The notes beneath the pieces are model-generated. The model did not search any database. It was not told the DNA's origin and worked only from the letters and a program-made list of their open reading frames with translations. From Nocardia alni (lineage in GTDB: Bacteria; Actinomycetota; Actinomycetes; Mycobacteriales; Mycobacteriaceae): DNA of 64,000 bases. The DNA lies in assembly GCF_019038435.1 (NCBI RefSeq), contig NZ_JAGPOX010000024.1, positions 17,708-81,707 of the forward strand, in the 5' to 3' direction. This document shows, in pieces, positions 26,432-34,874 of this stretch (positions are counted from its first letter, which is position 1; each line of letters starts with the position of its first letter). The translations under genes were made by a program, and so were the position numbers.

Positions 26432-27967
26432 ATGACCGAGTCACCGATCGAAGCGGATTCCGAGATCGAGGTGTTCAACCCGGCCGATGCCGCGGTGATC
26501 GCCCGCATCCCGGTGGATTCGGCGGCCACCGTTCGGGCCAAGGTGGCGAATCTTCGTGCCCACCAGCGGGATTGGGAGGATCTCGGCCCCCGCGGGCGCG
26601 AGGTGTGGCTGCGCGCGTTCCAGGACTGGATCCTGGACAACGAGTCGCGGATCGCGGATGTGTTGCAGTCCGAGACCGGTAAGACGCGCGCCGACGCCGT
26701 CGTGGAGGCGCCCGCCGTCGCCGACCTGATCAAATACTGGTCCGGACATGCCCGGAGATACCTCGCCGACACCCGCGCGAGGCCGCACAGCCCGCTGTTC
26801 GCGATCAAGGCCCTGAGCACGAACTATCGCCCGTATCCGGTGGTGGGCGTGATCACGCCGTGGAATTTCCCGTTCGCCGCGCCCGCGATGGACACCATTC
26901 CGGCACTGGCGGCGGGAGCCGCGGTACTGGTCAAACCCTCCGAGGTGACGCCGCTGAGTGCGATCGAACTGGTGAAAGGGTGGCGGGAGATCGGTGCGCC
27001 ACCAGTCTTCGACCTGGCGATCGGGCGCGGCGACACCGGCGCCGCGGTGACCGATCAGGTGGATTTCGTCCAGTTCACCGGCTCGACCCGGACCGGCCGC
27101 CGGATCGCCGTGCGATGTGCGGAACGGCTGATCCCGTGCAGTCTGGAACTCGGTGGCAAAGATCCGGCGCTGGTGCTCGCCGATGCCGACATAGACCGCG
27201 CGGTCAACGGAATCACCTGGGGCGGCATGGTCAATTCCGGTCAGGTCTGCACCTCGGTGGAGCGCGTGTACGTCGAGACGCCGGTGTACGACGAGTTCGT
27301 CGGCAAGCTCGTCGCGAAGGTCGACTCGCTGCGACAGGGCAAGGACGGCAAGGACTTCCGCTTCGACATCGGCGCGATGGCCACCCCGGCGCAGCGAGAC
27401 CTCGTCGCCCGGCACATCGATGACGCCGTAGCCGGCGGCGCCCGGGTCCTCACCGGCGGCACACCACGTGGCGGCTTCTACGAGCCGACCGTCCTGGTCG
27501 ACGTGGACCACACCATGGCCTGTATCCGGGAGGAGACCTTCGGGCCGACCCTGCCGGTGATCGAGGTCGCCGACGAGGCCGAGGCAATCCGGTTGGCGAA
27601 CGATTCGGAGTTCGCGCTGTCGGCCTCGGTGTGGACCCGGGACACCGCGCGCGGTCTGCGTGTGGCGCGGCGGATCGAAGCCGGTGCGGTGAATGTCAAC
27701 GATGTGATGGCCAACGCGTTCTGTGTCGCGGTCCCGATGGGCGGGTGGAAGCAGTCGGGTATGGGCGCCCGATTCGGCGGCCGCGCCGGGATTCTCAAAT
27801 ACTGTCGCGCACAGGCGATCACCGCACCGCGCCTGCCCGCGCCGTCCGACGAGGTGATGTGGTATCCGTCCACTCGTCTGGGCGCCGGGCTGGCCACCGC
27901 GGTGATGCGCGCGACCGCGGCGCGCGGGCTGCGGCGGATCGGGTTGCGCGCGCCGCGCCGCGGCTGA
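26432..27967 (+). CDS. Aldehyde dehydrogenase family protein
   Basis: 511 residues from ATG 26432; upstream in-frame codons are promoter DNA. Motifs: TPWNFPFAAP, Lys168 (VLVKPSE), FTGSTRTGRR, Glu239 (SLELGGKDP) and Cys273 (NSGQVC). Full length, with a basic C-terminal tail of ~25 residues. Divergent pairing with a mycofactocin-type alcohol dehydrogenase suggests alcohol to aldehyde to acid oxidation in two steps. It ends 16 bp before a convergent TetR fragment. Confidence 0.87.
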   Translation: MTESPIEADSEIEVFNPADAAVIARIPVDSAATVRAKVANLRAHQRDWEDLGPRGREVWLRAFQDWILDNESRIADVLQSETGKTRADAVVEAPAVADLIKYWSGHARRYLADTRARPHSPLFAIKALSTNYRPYPVVGVITPWNFPFAAPAMDTIPALAAGAAVLVKPSEVTPLSAIELVKGWREIGAPPVFDLAIGRGDTGAAVTDQVDFVQFTGSTRTGRRIAVRCAERLIPCSLELGGKDPALVLADADIDRAVNGITWGGMVNSGQVCTSVERVYVETPVYDEFVGKLVAKVDSLRQGKDGKDFRFDIGAMATPAQRDLVARHIDDAVAGGARVLTGGTPRGGFYEPTVLVDVDHTMACIREETFGPTLPVIEVADEAEAIRLANDSEFALSASVWTRDTARGLRVARRIEAGAVNVNDVMANAFCVAVPMGGWKQSGMGARFGGRAGILKYCRAQAITAPRLPAPSDEVMWYPSTRLGAGLATAVMRATAARGLRRIGLRAPRRG

Positions 27968-27982
27968 CCGGTCGCCGCGCCC

Positions 27983-28450
27983 TCACCGGCCCGACACCGG
28001 CAGATCGCGCGGCACGCTTCCACGCAAGGCCGGCAGGCAGAACGCCCACAGGTGTTCGACCATGTCGTCGATGCTCTCGTGTTCCCGTGCGTAGGCGTAG
28101 TGGTGGAACACGGACATGACCAGCTTCATCGCGAGCCAGCCGTCGGCGTCCGGATCATGGGGATGCAGCAGGTCCGCTTCGGCGGCGGCGCGCAGCTCCC
28201 GTGCGATCAGATCCGCGATGGGCTGATTGGCCTGTGCCATCTCCTCCGGAAACAGCTGCTGGAGCCGCCAGTGCTGGGAGGTGATGAACTGGGGGCCGGT
28301 GCTGTTGATATCGGGCCGCAGTGAACGGAGTGTGCCGACGATGTACATCCGCCGCCGCTCCACCGGATCCGTCAGCTCGCGCGTCGCCGGTAGGACAGAG
28401 CCGTTGTCCGGACAGACCCGTTCGCTCGGCCGGTAGAGCGATCGGCGGTT
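27983..28450 (-). pseudogene. TetR-family regulator, C-terminal part only
   Basis: The last ~130 codons (WRLQQLFPEEMAQANQPI, HHYAYAREHE, LWAFCLPALRG) align with the ligand domain of the TetR at 24754 (WQLHRVFPKELADAEQPF, YHYYAFAPAQ, LWEFCLRALGG). The open frame reaches back to about 28450 without any helix-turn-helix. The DNA-binding half has been lost; the rest may be untranslated. Confidence 0.65.
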
Positions 28451-28474
28451 CGGAGGTTCGGCTGGATCTGAATA

Positions 28475-29095
28475 TCAGACCGGCGTGCCGGCGGGTGTGA
28501 ACGGAAGGTTGCTCGATAGGTCGGCCTCGGAGTCCAGTTCGAGATCTACACTGTTGAAGACCATCGCCAGACAGGTGTAGGTGCCTGCGACGAAGAGCGC
28601 TTCCAATAACTGGCGGATGTCCAGCAGGCCGGTCAATTCCTCCCAGGTGGTGTTATCGACTCGATAGCGATCGATCATTTGATCGGTCGCGCGGAGCAGT
28701 AGGGCGTCCAGGCGATCCCACGTGTGGGTACTCGCACCGTCGGCAACGGCGTCGATCTGCTCGCTGGTGAGTCCGCATCGCTGACCGATGCGGGTGTGCT
28801 GTACCCATTCATAGGCCGACCGTGTTCGATAGGCGACGCGAAGAACAATCAATTCACGAAGACGCGGATCGAGTGCCGGCCGCTCCATCAGGACACTGTT
28901 GTAGGCCATCCAGGCGCTGCCCAGATCGATGTGGTGGCCGAACAGTCCGAGGACGTTGGGCAACGGGGGAGTGCCGGGCTCGCCGGAGAGGTACCGATCC
29001 GCGACGGCGAGATGTCCACGCAGCTTTTCTCGTGCCTCCGCACTCCAGGCTTCCGCGGGAAGCGGTGCGATGCGTGGCTGGGAGGGGTTGTTCAT
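28475..29095 (-). CDS. Carboxymuconolactone decarboxylase (AhpD-like) family protein
   Basis: 206 residues from ATG 29095. The core LRELIVLRVAYRTRSAYEW followed by VQHTRIG is the helical CMD signature, with Glu, Trp and His in place of the Cys pair of peroxidase-type AhpD, so a lyase or isomerase role is likelier than a redox one. Relatives sit in aromatic and steroid degradation clusters. It is the last gene of the minus-strand unit headed by the ferredoxin reductase. Confidence 0.78.
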   Translation of the reverse strand: MNNPSQPRIAPLPAEAWSAEAREKLRGHLAVADRYLSGEPGTPPLPNVLGLFGHHIDLGSAWMAYNSVLMERPALDPRLRELIVLRVAYRTRSAYEWVQHTRIGQRCGLTSEQIDAVADGASTHTWDRLDALLLRATDQMIDRYRVDNTTWEELTGLLDIRQLLEALFVAGTYTCLAMVFNSVDLELDSEADLSSNLPFTPAGTPV

Positions 29096-29177
29096 AGTGT
29101 TGAACGGCTCCTTTTCGACCTGACGGATTCGTTGTCGGAGGCCCGGCAGCGGCGGACGACGTCCCGGGAGCGGGACG

Positions 29178-29921
29178 TCAGAGCACGGCGCCGCCGTTGA
29201 CGCCCAGCACCTGCCCGGTGATGAATCCGGCCTGTTCGGAGGCGAGGAATCCGGCCGCGGCAGCGATGTCTGCGGGAGTACCGAGGTGCCCGAGCGGGAT
29301 GGAGCCGGCCATGACCTCGTTCGGGGGCAGGTGGCCCTCCGCCTGGGACTGGTGCTGCATCTCGGTCTCGATGCCCGATGGCGGAATGCTGTTGGCGGTG
29401 ATTCCGGCCGTCGCGTACTCCCGGGCCAGGGATTTCGTGAGGGTGATGACCGCGCCCTTGGCCGCGGCGTAGTGCACCATCCTCGGTGAGCCCCGTTGCG
29501 CGCTGGAGGAGGAAATGGTGACGATCCGCCCCCAACCGGCCTCGACCATGTCGGGGATCGCGACCTGGCAGCAGTGGAAGGTGCCATTGAGGTTCACGTC
29601 GATCAGCCGCTGCCACGACTCCCAGGAGATCTCGGTGAAGGTGTCGAATCCGACCTGCCCGGCGCTGGTGACCAGGATTCCCACCGGCCCAAGCTCGCTG
29701 CGTGTCTTCGCGAACGCTTCCTCGACGGCGGGCCGGTCGGTGACGTCGACACCGACCGCCACGGCCTGCACTCCCAGGAGCCGCACCTCCTCGGCTACTC
29801 GCTGTGCGCGTGCACCATCGAGATCGAGCACCGCGACGTTGTGGCCGCGACGGCCCAGTTCCAGGCAGGTCGCCGCGCCGATACCCGACGCTCCTCCGGT
29901 GACCACTGCTACTCGGGTCAT
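29178..29921 (-). CDS. Short-chain dehydrogenase/reductase
   Basis: 247 residues from ATG 29921. Cofactor site TGGASGIGAAT, Asp in LDLDG (NAD preference), SAGQ at the usual NAG position, Ser in SSSS, and YAAAK (Tyr and Lys) intact. The C-terminal GQVLGVNGGAVL is typical of FabG-like enzymes. It would oxidise a hydroxyl introduced by the Rieske oxygenases, or a diol. Located between the reductase (35-bp gap) and the CMD gene. Confidence 0.85.
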   Translation of the reverse strand: MTRVAVVTGGASGIGAATCLELGRRGHNVAVLDLDGARAQRVAEEVRLLGVQAVAVGVDVTDRPAVEEAFAKTRSELGPVGILVTSAGQVGFDTFTEISWESWQRLIDVNLNGTFHCCQVAIPDMVEAGWGRIVTISSSSAQRGSPRMVHYAAAKGAVITLTKSLAREYATAGITANSIPPSGIETEMQHQSQAEGHLPPNEVMAGSIPLGHLGTPADIAAAAGFLASEQAGFITGQVLGVNGGAVL

Positions 29922-29956
29922 GGTCTGTTGTCCTTTTCCGCCGTCGACTGTGACGA

Positions 29957-30985
29957 CTATTCGTAGATGACCCGTACTGTCGGCCCGAGCGGAATCGATT
30001 GACAGGTCAGCGTGTACCCGTCGGCCAGCTCTTCGTCGGTCAGTACGTCGTTGTTCAGCAGGCGCACGCTTCCCTCGGTCACCCGAGCGATACACGTTCC
30101 GCAAGAACCTGTTTCGCACGATGACGGCGGCTGCAGCCCTGCGGATCGTGCGGTCTGCAGCAGAGTCGACCCCGCCCGGTACTCGACGGCGGCCGTCTTC
30201 CGGCCGATCTCGACGATCACCTTCTCCGTGACCGGATCGGCCGCGTCGATATCCGGGACGACCGAACGGAAACGCTCGAGGTGAATCCGTGCCGGATCGA
30301 CAACCTGGGTCCCCAGCACGGTCTCCACAGCGTCCATGAACGGAGCGGGCCCGCAGATGTAGTAGTCGGCATCTCCTGCGGTGGCAGCGAATTCCGTGAT
30401 CGCGGCCGCGGAGAGAATGCCCTTCTCCTGGTCGATGTGGTGGTGCACCGCGAGCCTGCCGGAATGATGCTCGGCGAGTTCGTCCAGCTCTGGGGCGAAG
30501 ATCACCGACCGCCGGTCCCGGTTGGCATAGAGCAACCGTAGATTCCGGTCCGTTCCCACCAAGGCAGTGCGCAGTAGCGAGAACACCGGGGTGATGCCGC
30601 TGCCGCCGGCGAACGCGACCAGCGGCCGATCCGACTCGGTGAGAACGAACCGACCCTGCGGCGCCGCCACATCGAGCACAGCGCCCGCGGTGACGTTGTC
30701 GTGCAGCCAATTGGATACCAGACCGTCGCGTTCGCGTTTGATGGTGATACGCGGGTTGTCGTTGATCGCCGGGGAGGACGACATCGAATAACACCGCTGA
30801 TGCTCTGCGTCCGCGACGGTCACACGCACGGTGAGATATTGTCCGGCGTTGTACTGGAATCGGTCCCGTTGCGATCCAGGGACTTCCAGGACCAGGGAGA
30901 TGGTGTCGTGAGTCTCCGGCACGACCTCCTCCACCCGTAGTGGAGTGAATCCGTCGGTGCCTGCGATCACGGCCGAGTCGCTCAT
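29957..30985 (-). CDS. Ferredoxin-NAD(P)H reductase of a Rieske oxygenase
   Basis: 342 residues with three domains: FAD (RCYSMSSSP, about 65), NAD(P)H (FAGGSGITPVFSLLRTAL, about 125-142) and a C-terminal plant-type [2Fe-2S] domain (SCETGSCGTC plus a later Cys in TLTCQS). This is the KshB/HmpC-like single-protein electron donor for class IA-type Rieske monooxygenases. It is the only reductase in the window, so both Rieske oxygenases at 34.9-38.0 kb probably share it. A double copy of the regulon operator lies 30-70 bp upstream of its ATG. Confidence 0.9.
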   Translation of the reverse strand: MSDSAVIAGTDGFTPLRVEEVVPETHDTISLVLEVPGSQRDRFQYNAGQYLTVRVTVADAEHQRCYSMSSSPAINDNPRITIKRERDGLVSNWLHDNVTAGAVLDVAAPQGRFVLTESDRPLVAFAGGSGITPVFSLLRTALVGTDRNLRLLYANRDRRSVIFAPELDELAEHHSGRLAVHHHIDQEKGILSAAAITEFAATAGDADYYICGPAPFMDAVETVLGTQVVDPARIHLERFRSVVPDIDAADPVTEKVIVEIGRKTAAVEYRAGSTLLQTARSAGLQPPSSCETGSCGTCIARVTEGSVRLLNNDVLTDEELADGYTLTCQSIPLGPTVRVIYE

Positions 30986-31016
30986 ATCGCTCCTGCTCGT
31001 CGTGTTCCGGCCAAGA

Positions 31017-31054
31017 GTATCAAGTACCTGACATCAAGGCAAGTACTTGATATT
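31017..31054. promoter_or_regulatory. Double operator before the reductase operon
   Basis: Two copies of the repeated element in opposite orientation: GTATCAAGTAC at 31017-31027 and AAGTACTTGATATT at 31041-31054. Both match the palindrome TATCAAGTACTTGATA. They lie between the reductase start (30985) and the marR-type gene, and would be the promoter/operator of the minus-strand operon. Confidence 0.65.
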
Positions 31055-31118
31055 CGACGAGAGAAGCGTGAAATATGTTGGGGGCCTGCGCGTCTCAGCG
31101 ACGCAGCGGAACCGGAGG

Positions 31119-31562
31119 TCAGTCGCTGCCGAGCAGCTTGTTACGGGTTCCCTGTTCGACCACCCGACTGAGCAAGTCGTGCAGAGTGCGCTGTTCGGCG
31201 GGAGTGAGTACGCCGAAGACCTCCTCGGTGGCGGCGACAGCGTCGGCGAAAACCGCCAAGGTCACCCGGCGGCCCTCGTCGGTGAGATACGACTGGATGA
31301 TCCGGCCGTGCTGAGGATCGGGTTTGCGCTGCACCAGACCGCGGCGTTCGAGGACCGCCACCGCGGACTGGATGCCCTGAGGTGTGATCAGCAGCCGTCG
31401 GGACAGTTCGGCGCCCGACAGTCCCGGATCGTCGGTCAGCTGACGCATGAGCCCGAGTTGAGCGGTGGTGATGCCGTGCTCGGCGATGCTCTCGTTGAGG
31501 GTACGCAAGGTGAAGTGGAACGCCTGCTTGAGCAGCCACAGAATGTTGTCGGTGATTTCCAT
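31119..31562 (-). CDS. MarR-family transcriptional regulator, copy A
   Basis: 147 residues. The winged helix reads LSGAELSRRLLITPQGIQSA then LERRGLVQRKPDPQHGR. It is a close paralogue of the protein at 39655 (shared MELTENMLWLLKQAFH-like N-terminus and TLHDLL.RVVEQGT C-terminus). MarR proteins bind palindromes as dimers and are released by phenolic or aromatic ligands. The nearby palindromic elements are the probable targets. It is not disrupted and sits between the reductase and an aldehyde dehydrogenase. Confidence 0.88.
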   Translation of the reverse strand: MEITDNILWLLKQAFHFTLRTLNESIAEHGITTAQLGLMRQLTDDPGLSGAELSRRLLITPQGIQSAVAVLERRGLVQRKPDPQHGRIIQSYLTDEGRRVTLAVFADAVAATEEVFGVLTPAEQRTLHDLLSRVVEQGTRNKLLGSD

Positions 31563-31718
31563 GCGTACCTCCCTGCCGAGCGCGGGTGCGGCGATCGGGG
31601 TGGCTGGTCGGTCCGGCCACGTCTCGACGTTATCGCACGATGTGAGGAGCTTCGAGCCGCCACCGAGTCGGACACGCGCCGGTGGCGAGGGCCGGCGCCG
31701 GACCTCACCAATAATCGC

Positions 31719-31732
31719 AAGTATTTGATATT
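31719..31732. promoter_or_regulatory. Regulon operator before the aldehyde dehydrogenase
   Basis: AAGTATTTGATATT, 12-13 of 14 bases shared with the other copies, 32 bp before the plus-strand ATG at 31764. It could overlap the promoter. Confidence 0.6.
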
Positions 31733-31763
31733 CTTGCCCGGCTGGATCAACCGAGGAGTTTGT

Positions 31764-33215
31764 ATGTATCGATCCGACGCATTGTTCGTCGGTGGAGCCT
31801 GGATCCCGCCGGCGACCTCGGCCACGATCGACGTCGTCTCACCGCACACGGAGAAGGTCGTCGGCCAGGTCCCGGCGGCGGCTCCGGCGGATGTGGATGC
31901 TGCCGTGCGCAGTGCCCGCGCGGCGTTCGACGAGGGCCCCTGGCCGCGGCTGGAGCCGGCGCACCGTATCGAGGCCGTCCGGCTGCTGGCACAGCACTAC
32001 GCCGACAGCCGTACCGAGATGGCGGCACTGATCACCGAGGAGATGGGCGCGCCCACCTCTTTCGCGCAGCGTGCCCATGTCGGGCTCCCGAGCGTGATGA
32101 TCGATGCCTACTGTCAGCTCGCGGAAAGCCATGCCTGGCAACAGTATCGGCCGGGCCGGTACGGTCACGACATCGACATCCGCCGTGAGCCCGTCGGTGT
32201 CGTCGCCGCGATCGTGCCGTGGAACATGCCACAGTTCCTGAGCATCACCAAGCTGATTCCCGCCCTTCTGGCAGGGTGTTGCGTCATCCTCAAGGCCGCG
32301 CCGGAAACTCCGCTGGATGCCCTGCTGCTGGCCGACATCATCGACCGCGCCGGACTGCCGGAGGGCGTCGTGAGTGTCCTGCCCGGCGATGCCGTCACCG
32401 GCGCGTACCTCGCCCAGCATCCCGGTGTGGACAAGGTGTCGTTCACCGGTTCCACCGCGGCCGGGAAATCGGTCGCCGCAGCCTGCGCGGTCAACCTCAC
32501 CCGGGTCGATCTCGAACTCGGCGGCAAGTCCGCGGCGATCGCCCTCGACGACGCCGACCCCGAGGCATTCGCCACGGGGATCGTGTCGGCCAGCCTGAGC
32601 AACAGCGGGCAGATCTGCAACGCACTCACCCGCCTCGTGCTGCCCTCCACCCGTGCGGACGAGTTCGTCGAGGCGCTGGCCGAACGGATGCGGGCGTTGC
32701 GTATCGGCGACCCGAACGACCCGGATACCCGCGTCGGGCCGCTGGTCTCGCAGCGGCAACAGCACCGCGTCCTGGAGTACCTCGATCTCGGCATCGCCGA
32801 AGGCGCCCGCGCGGTGGTCGGCGGTAGCGGCGCACCCGCGGGCCTGGAGCAGGGCTGGTACGTCCGCCCCACTCTGTTCACCCGGGCCGACAACCAGATG
32901 CGCATCGCCCGCGAGGAAATATTCGGTCCCGTGCTCACGGCCTTGACCTATGACACCGAGGACCAGGCGATCGCGATCGCCAACGATTCCGATTACGGCC
33001 TGGCCGCGGCGGTCTGGAGCGGCGATCGCGACCACGCGACCGCTGTCGCCGGCCGGATCCGGGCCGGAACCGTGGGCATCAACCAGGGTTACGACATGGA
33101 TCCGTTCGCTCCGTTCGGCGGCATGAAAGCCAGTGGGTACGGTCGGGAACTCGGTCCCGAGGGCCTGAATTCCTACACCGAGGTCAAGTCGATCTCGGCT
33201 CTGCCCAGCGCGTGA
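31764..33215 (+). CDS. Aldehyde dehydrogenase family protein
   Basis: 483 residues from ATG 31764 (gaggag 7-8 nt upstream). Motifs: VPWNMPQFL, Lys177 (VILKAAP), FTGSTAAGKS, Glu251 (LELGGKS), Cys285 (NSGQIC). Of the betaine/phenylacetaldehyde type by general look; substrate unknown. It has its own copy of the regulon operator and is monocistronic, ending at a strong hairpin. Confidence 0.88.
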   Translation: MYRSDALFVGGAWIPPATSATIDVVSPHTEKVVGQVPAAAPADVDAAVRSARAAFDEGPWPRLEPAHRIEAVRLLAQHYADSRTEMAALITEEMGAPTSFAQRAHVGLPSVMIDAYCQLAESHAWQQYRPGRYGHDIDIRREPVGVVAAIVPWNMPQFLSITKLIPALLAGCCVILKAAPETPLDALLLADIIDRAGLPEGVVSVLPGDAVTGAYLAQHPGVDKVSFTGSTAAGKSVAAACAVNLTRVDLELGGKSAAIALDDADPEAFATGIVSASLSNSGQICNALTRLVLPSTRADEFVEALAERMRALRIGDPNDPDTRVGPLVSQRQQHRVLEYLDLGIAEGARAVVGGSGAPAGLEQGWYVRPTLFTRADNQMRIAREEIFGPVLTALTYDTEDQAIAIANDSDYGLAAAVWSGDRDHATAVAGRIRAGTVGINQGYDMDPFAPFGGMKASGYGRELGPEGLNSYTEVKSISALPSA

Positions 33216-33219
33216 AGCA

Positions 33220-33250
33220 GGTGCGGCCGGGAGCGATCCCCGGCCGCACC
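33220..33250. terminator. Bidirectional hairpin between aldehyde dehydrogenase and amidohydrolase genes
   Basis: A perfect 12-bp stem (ggtgcggccggg at 33220-33231 and its complement at 33239-33250) with a 7-nt loop, between converging genes. Confidence 0.7.
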
Positions 33251-33294
33251 GGACGGTAGTCGCCCGCGTGAATTCTCACCGTCCCGGCCCCGGC

Positions 33295-34539
33295 TCAGGG
33301 CTGTTTGTAGATCTGGCCGTCCTTCATGACGAACGAGACGTCCAGCAGTGCGGCGATATCGGTCGAGGGGTCGCCCGGCACCGCGATGATGTCGGCGAGG
33401 TATCCGGGCGCGAGCCGCCCGAGTTCGTCCTCGACCTCGATCAGCTCGGCGCTGGTGATCGTCGCGGCACGGATGGCCTGCAACGGGGTCATCCCCCGTT
33501 CCACCAGCGCGCCCAGTTCCTTGGCGTTCTGACCGTGCGGGATGGCCGGTGCGTCGGTGCCACACGCGATGCGCACACCGGCGGCGATCGCCTTCGGCAG
33601 CATCGCCTGGGCCCGCGGGAATACCTCGTTGGCCTTCTTCCGCAGCTCGGGAGCCACCCGGTCGACAGCCATCGCCTGTGTCAGATAGGTGGTCGACACC
33701 AGGAAGGTGTCGTGGTCGACCATCATCTGGATCGTGTCGTCGCTGGCCAGGAACCCGTGCTCGATACAGTCGATACCTGCCCGGATACAGGCGCGCACCG
33801 CGATGTCACCCACCGCATGAGCCGCCACGCGGATACCGGCACGATGCGCCTCGTCGGCGATCGCCACCAGCTCCTCGTCGGAGAACTGCTGTGAACCGGG
33901 AGATGTGCTGTGCGACATCACGCCGCCGGACGCCGACACCTTGATCACCTTCGCACCGTGGCGGATCTGGTACCGCACGCAAGCGCGGACATCGGACACG
34001 CCGTTGGCGATGCCCTCGGCGACACTCAGCGGCATGATGCCCGGCGCCAGACGCTGGAACACCGTCGGATCGAGATGACCACCGTAGGGCGTCACCGCGT
34101 GTCCCGCGCTGACGATGCGCGGCCCGACGTGCCACCCCTGGTCGATCGACCGCTGCAATGCGACATCGAGCAGGTAGCCGCCGGTCTTCACCATCAGCCC
34201 GAGGTTGCGCACCGAGGTGAAACCGGCTTCCAGGGTGGTCCGTGCGTTCACCGCACCCCGCAGCGTGCGATAGGCCGGATCGTCCTGGACGCCGTGCATC
34301 GGCAGCGGCAACCCCTCCGGACCTCCCGGGCCGCCGATGAGCAGATTGAGTTCCATGTCCATCAGGCCCGGCAGCAGCGTGACGTCACCCAGGTCGATCA
34401 CCGTGGCCGCATCGACCGGATAGTCAGGATCGATCGCGGTGATCCGATTGCCTTCGACGACGATGAGCGCCGGCGAACGGACCTCGCCGGCCTCGACGTC
34501 GATCCACCGAGCGGCCCGCAGGACTGTCGTGCCCGTCAC
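33295..34539 (-). CDS. Amidohydrolase family protein with altered first metal motif
   Basis: 414 residues from GTG 34539, which overlaps the stop of the upstream small gene (GTGA). It has the composite beta-sandwich plus TIM-barrel layout of imidazolonepropionase/prolidase-like amidohydrolases: GDVTLLPGLMDMELN, a Lys in AKVIKVSASGG (candidate carboxylated lysine), His in VAAHAVGD and CIEHG, and Asp in ACGTDAP. The strand-1 HxH is replaced by Glu-Leu-Asn (MELNL), so at least one metal site is changed. Function in the Rieske operon is unknown; cleavage of an amide or lactone of the substrate is possible. Confidence 0.78.
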   Translation of the reverse strand: MTGTTVLRAARWIDVEAGEVRSPALIVVEGNRITAIDPDYPVDAATVIDLGDVTLLPGLMDMELNLLIGGPGGPEGLPLPMHGVQDDPAYRTLRGAVNARTTLEAGFTSVRNLGLMVKTGGYLLDVALQRSIDQGWHVGPRIVSAGHAVTPYGGHLDPTVFQRLAPGIMPLSVAEGIANGVSDVRACVRYQIRHGAKVIKVSASGGVMSHSTSPGSQQFSDEELVAIADEAHRAGIRVAAHAVGDIAVRACIRAGIDCIEHGFLASDDTIQMMVDHDTFLVSTTYLTQAMAVDRVAPELRKKANEVFPRAQAMLPKAIAAGVRIACGTDAPAIPHGQNAKELGALVERGMTPLQAIRAATITSAELIEVEDELGRLAPGYLADIIAVPGDPSTDIAALLDVSFVMKDGQIYKQP

Positions 34540-34874
34540 GGCACCGGCTCCAGCACGCAGTCGATAGCCGTGGCACCGGTGTCGGGAACGCGCGGCTGTC
34601 CCCAGCATTCGACCGGGAACGACACCTGAATCATCGAATACAACAGATACATGAGATTCAGATAGTCCTCGGGCAGCTCATCGAGGATGTACTTGTCCAC
34701 ACTCGAAAGTAATTCTTCGGCGCGCGGGGTGATCGCGTCATAGAAGGCCTGCATTTCGCTCATCGAACTCGCCAGCCGTTTGGCATACCGTTCCGATTGG
34801 GTGGGCAGGCACCAATCGCTGAACCGTTCGAGATCGGAGAATTCCGGAGGCAGCATCGCACTCATTTCTCTCAT
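34536..34874 (-). CDS. Small helical protein coupled to Rieske oxygenase A
   Basis: 112 residues from the ATG overlapping the oxygenase stop (ATGA); ATGs at 34865 and 34856 are alternatives. No known family recognised. It is predicted mostly helical, acidic, without signal or membrane segment, and ends in a conserved SFPVECWGQPRVPDTGA. A clear homologue (SLPVEAYGQPRTPDSG) overlaps the other oxygenase in the same way. The paired conservation suggests a dedicated subunit or assembly partner of the oxygenase. It lacks the NTF2-like features of classical beta subunits and is shorter (111 against ~170-180 residues). Confidence 0.75.
   Translation of the reverse strand: MREMSAMLPPEFSDLERFSDWCLPTQSERYAKRLASSMSEMQAFYDAITPRAEELLSSVDKYILDELPEDYLNLMYLLYSMIQVSFPVECWGQPRVPDTGATAIDCVLEPVP

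Noticed and set aside
31047..31763. N-terminal extension of the aldehyde dehydrogenase from 31047
   Set aside because: It runs antisense through the MarR gene and across an operator; a ribosome site precedes ATG 31764.
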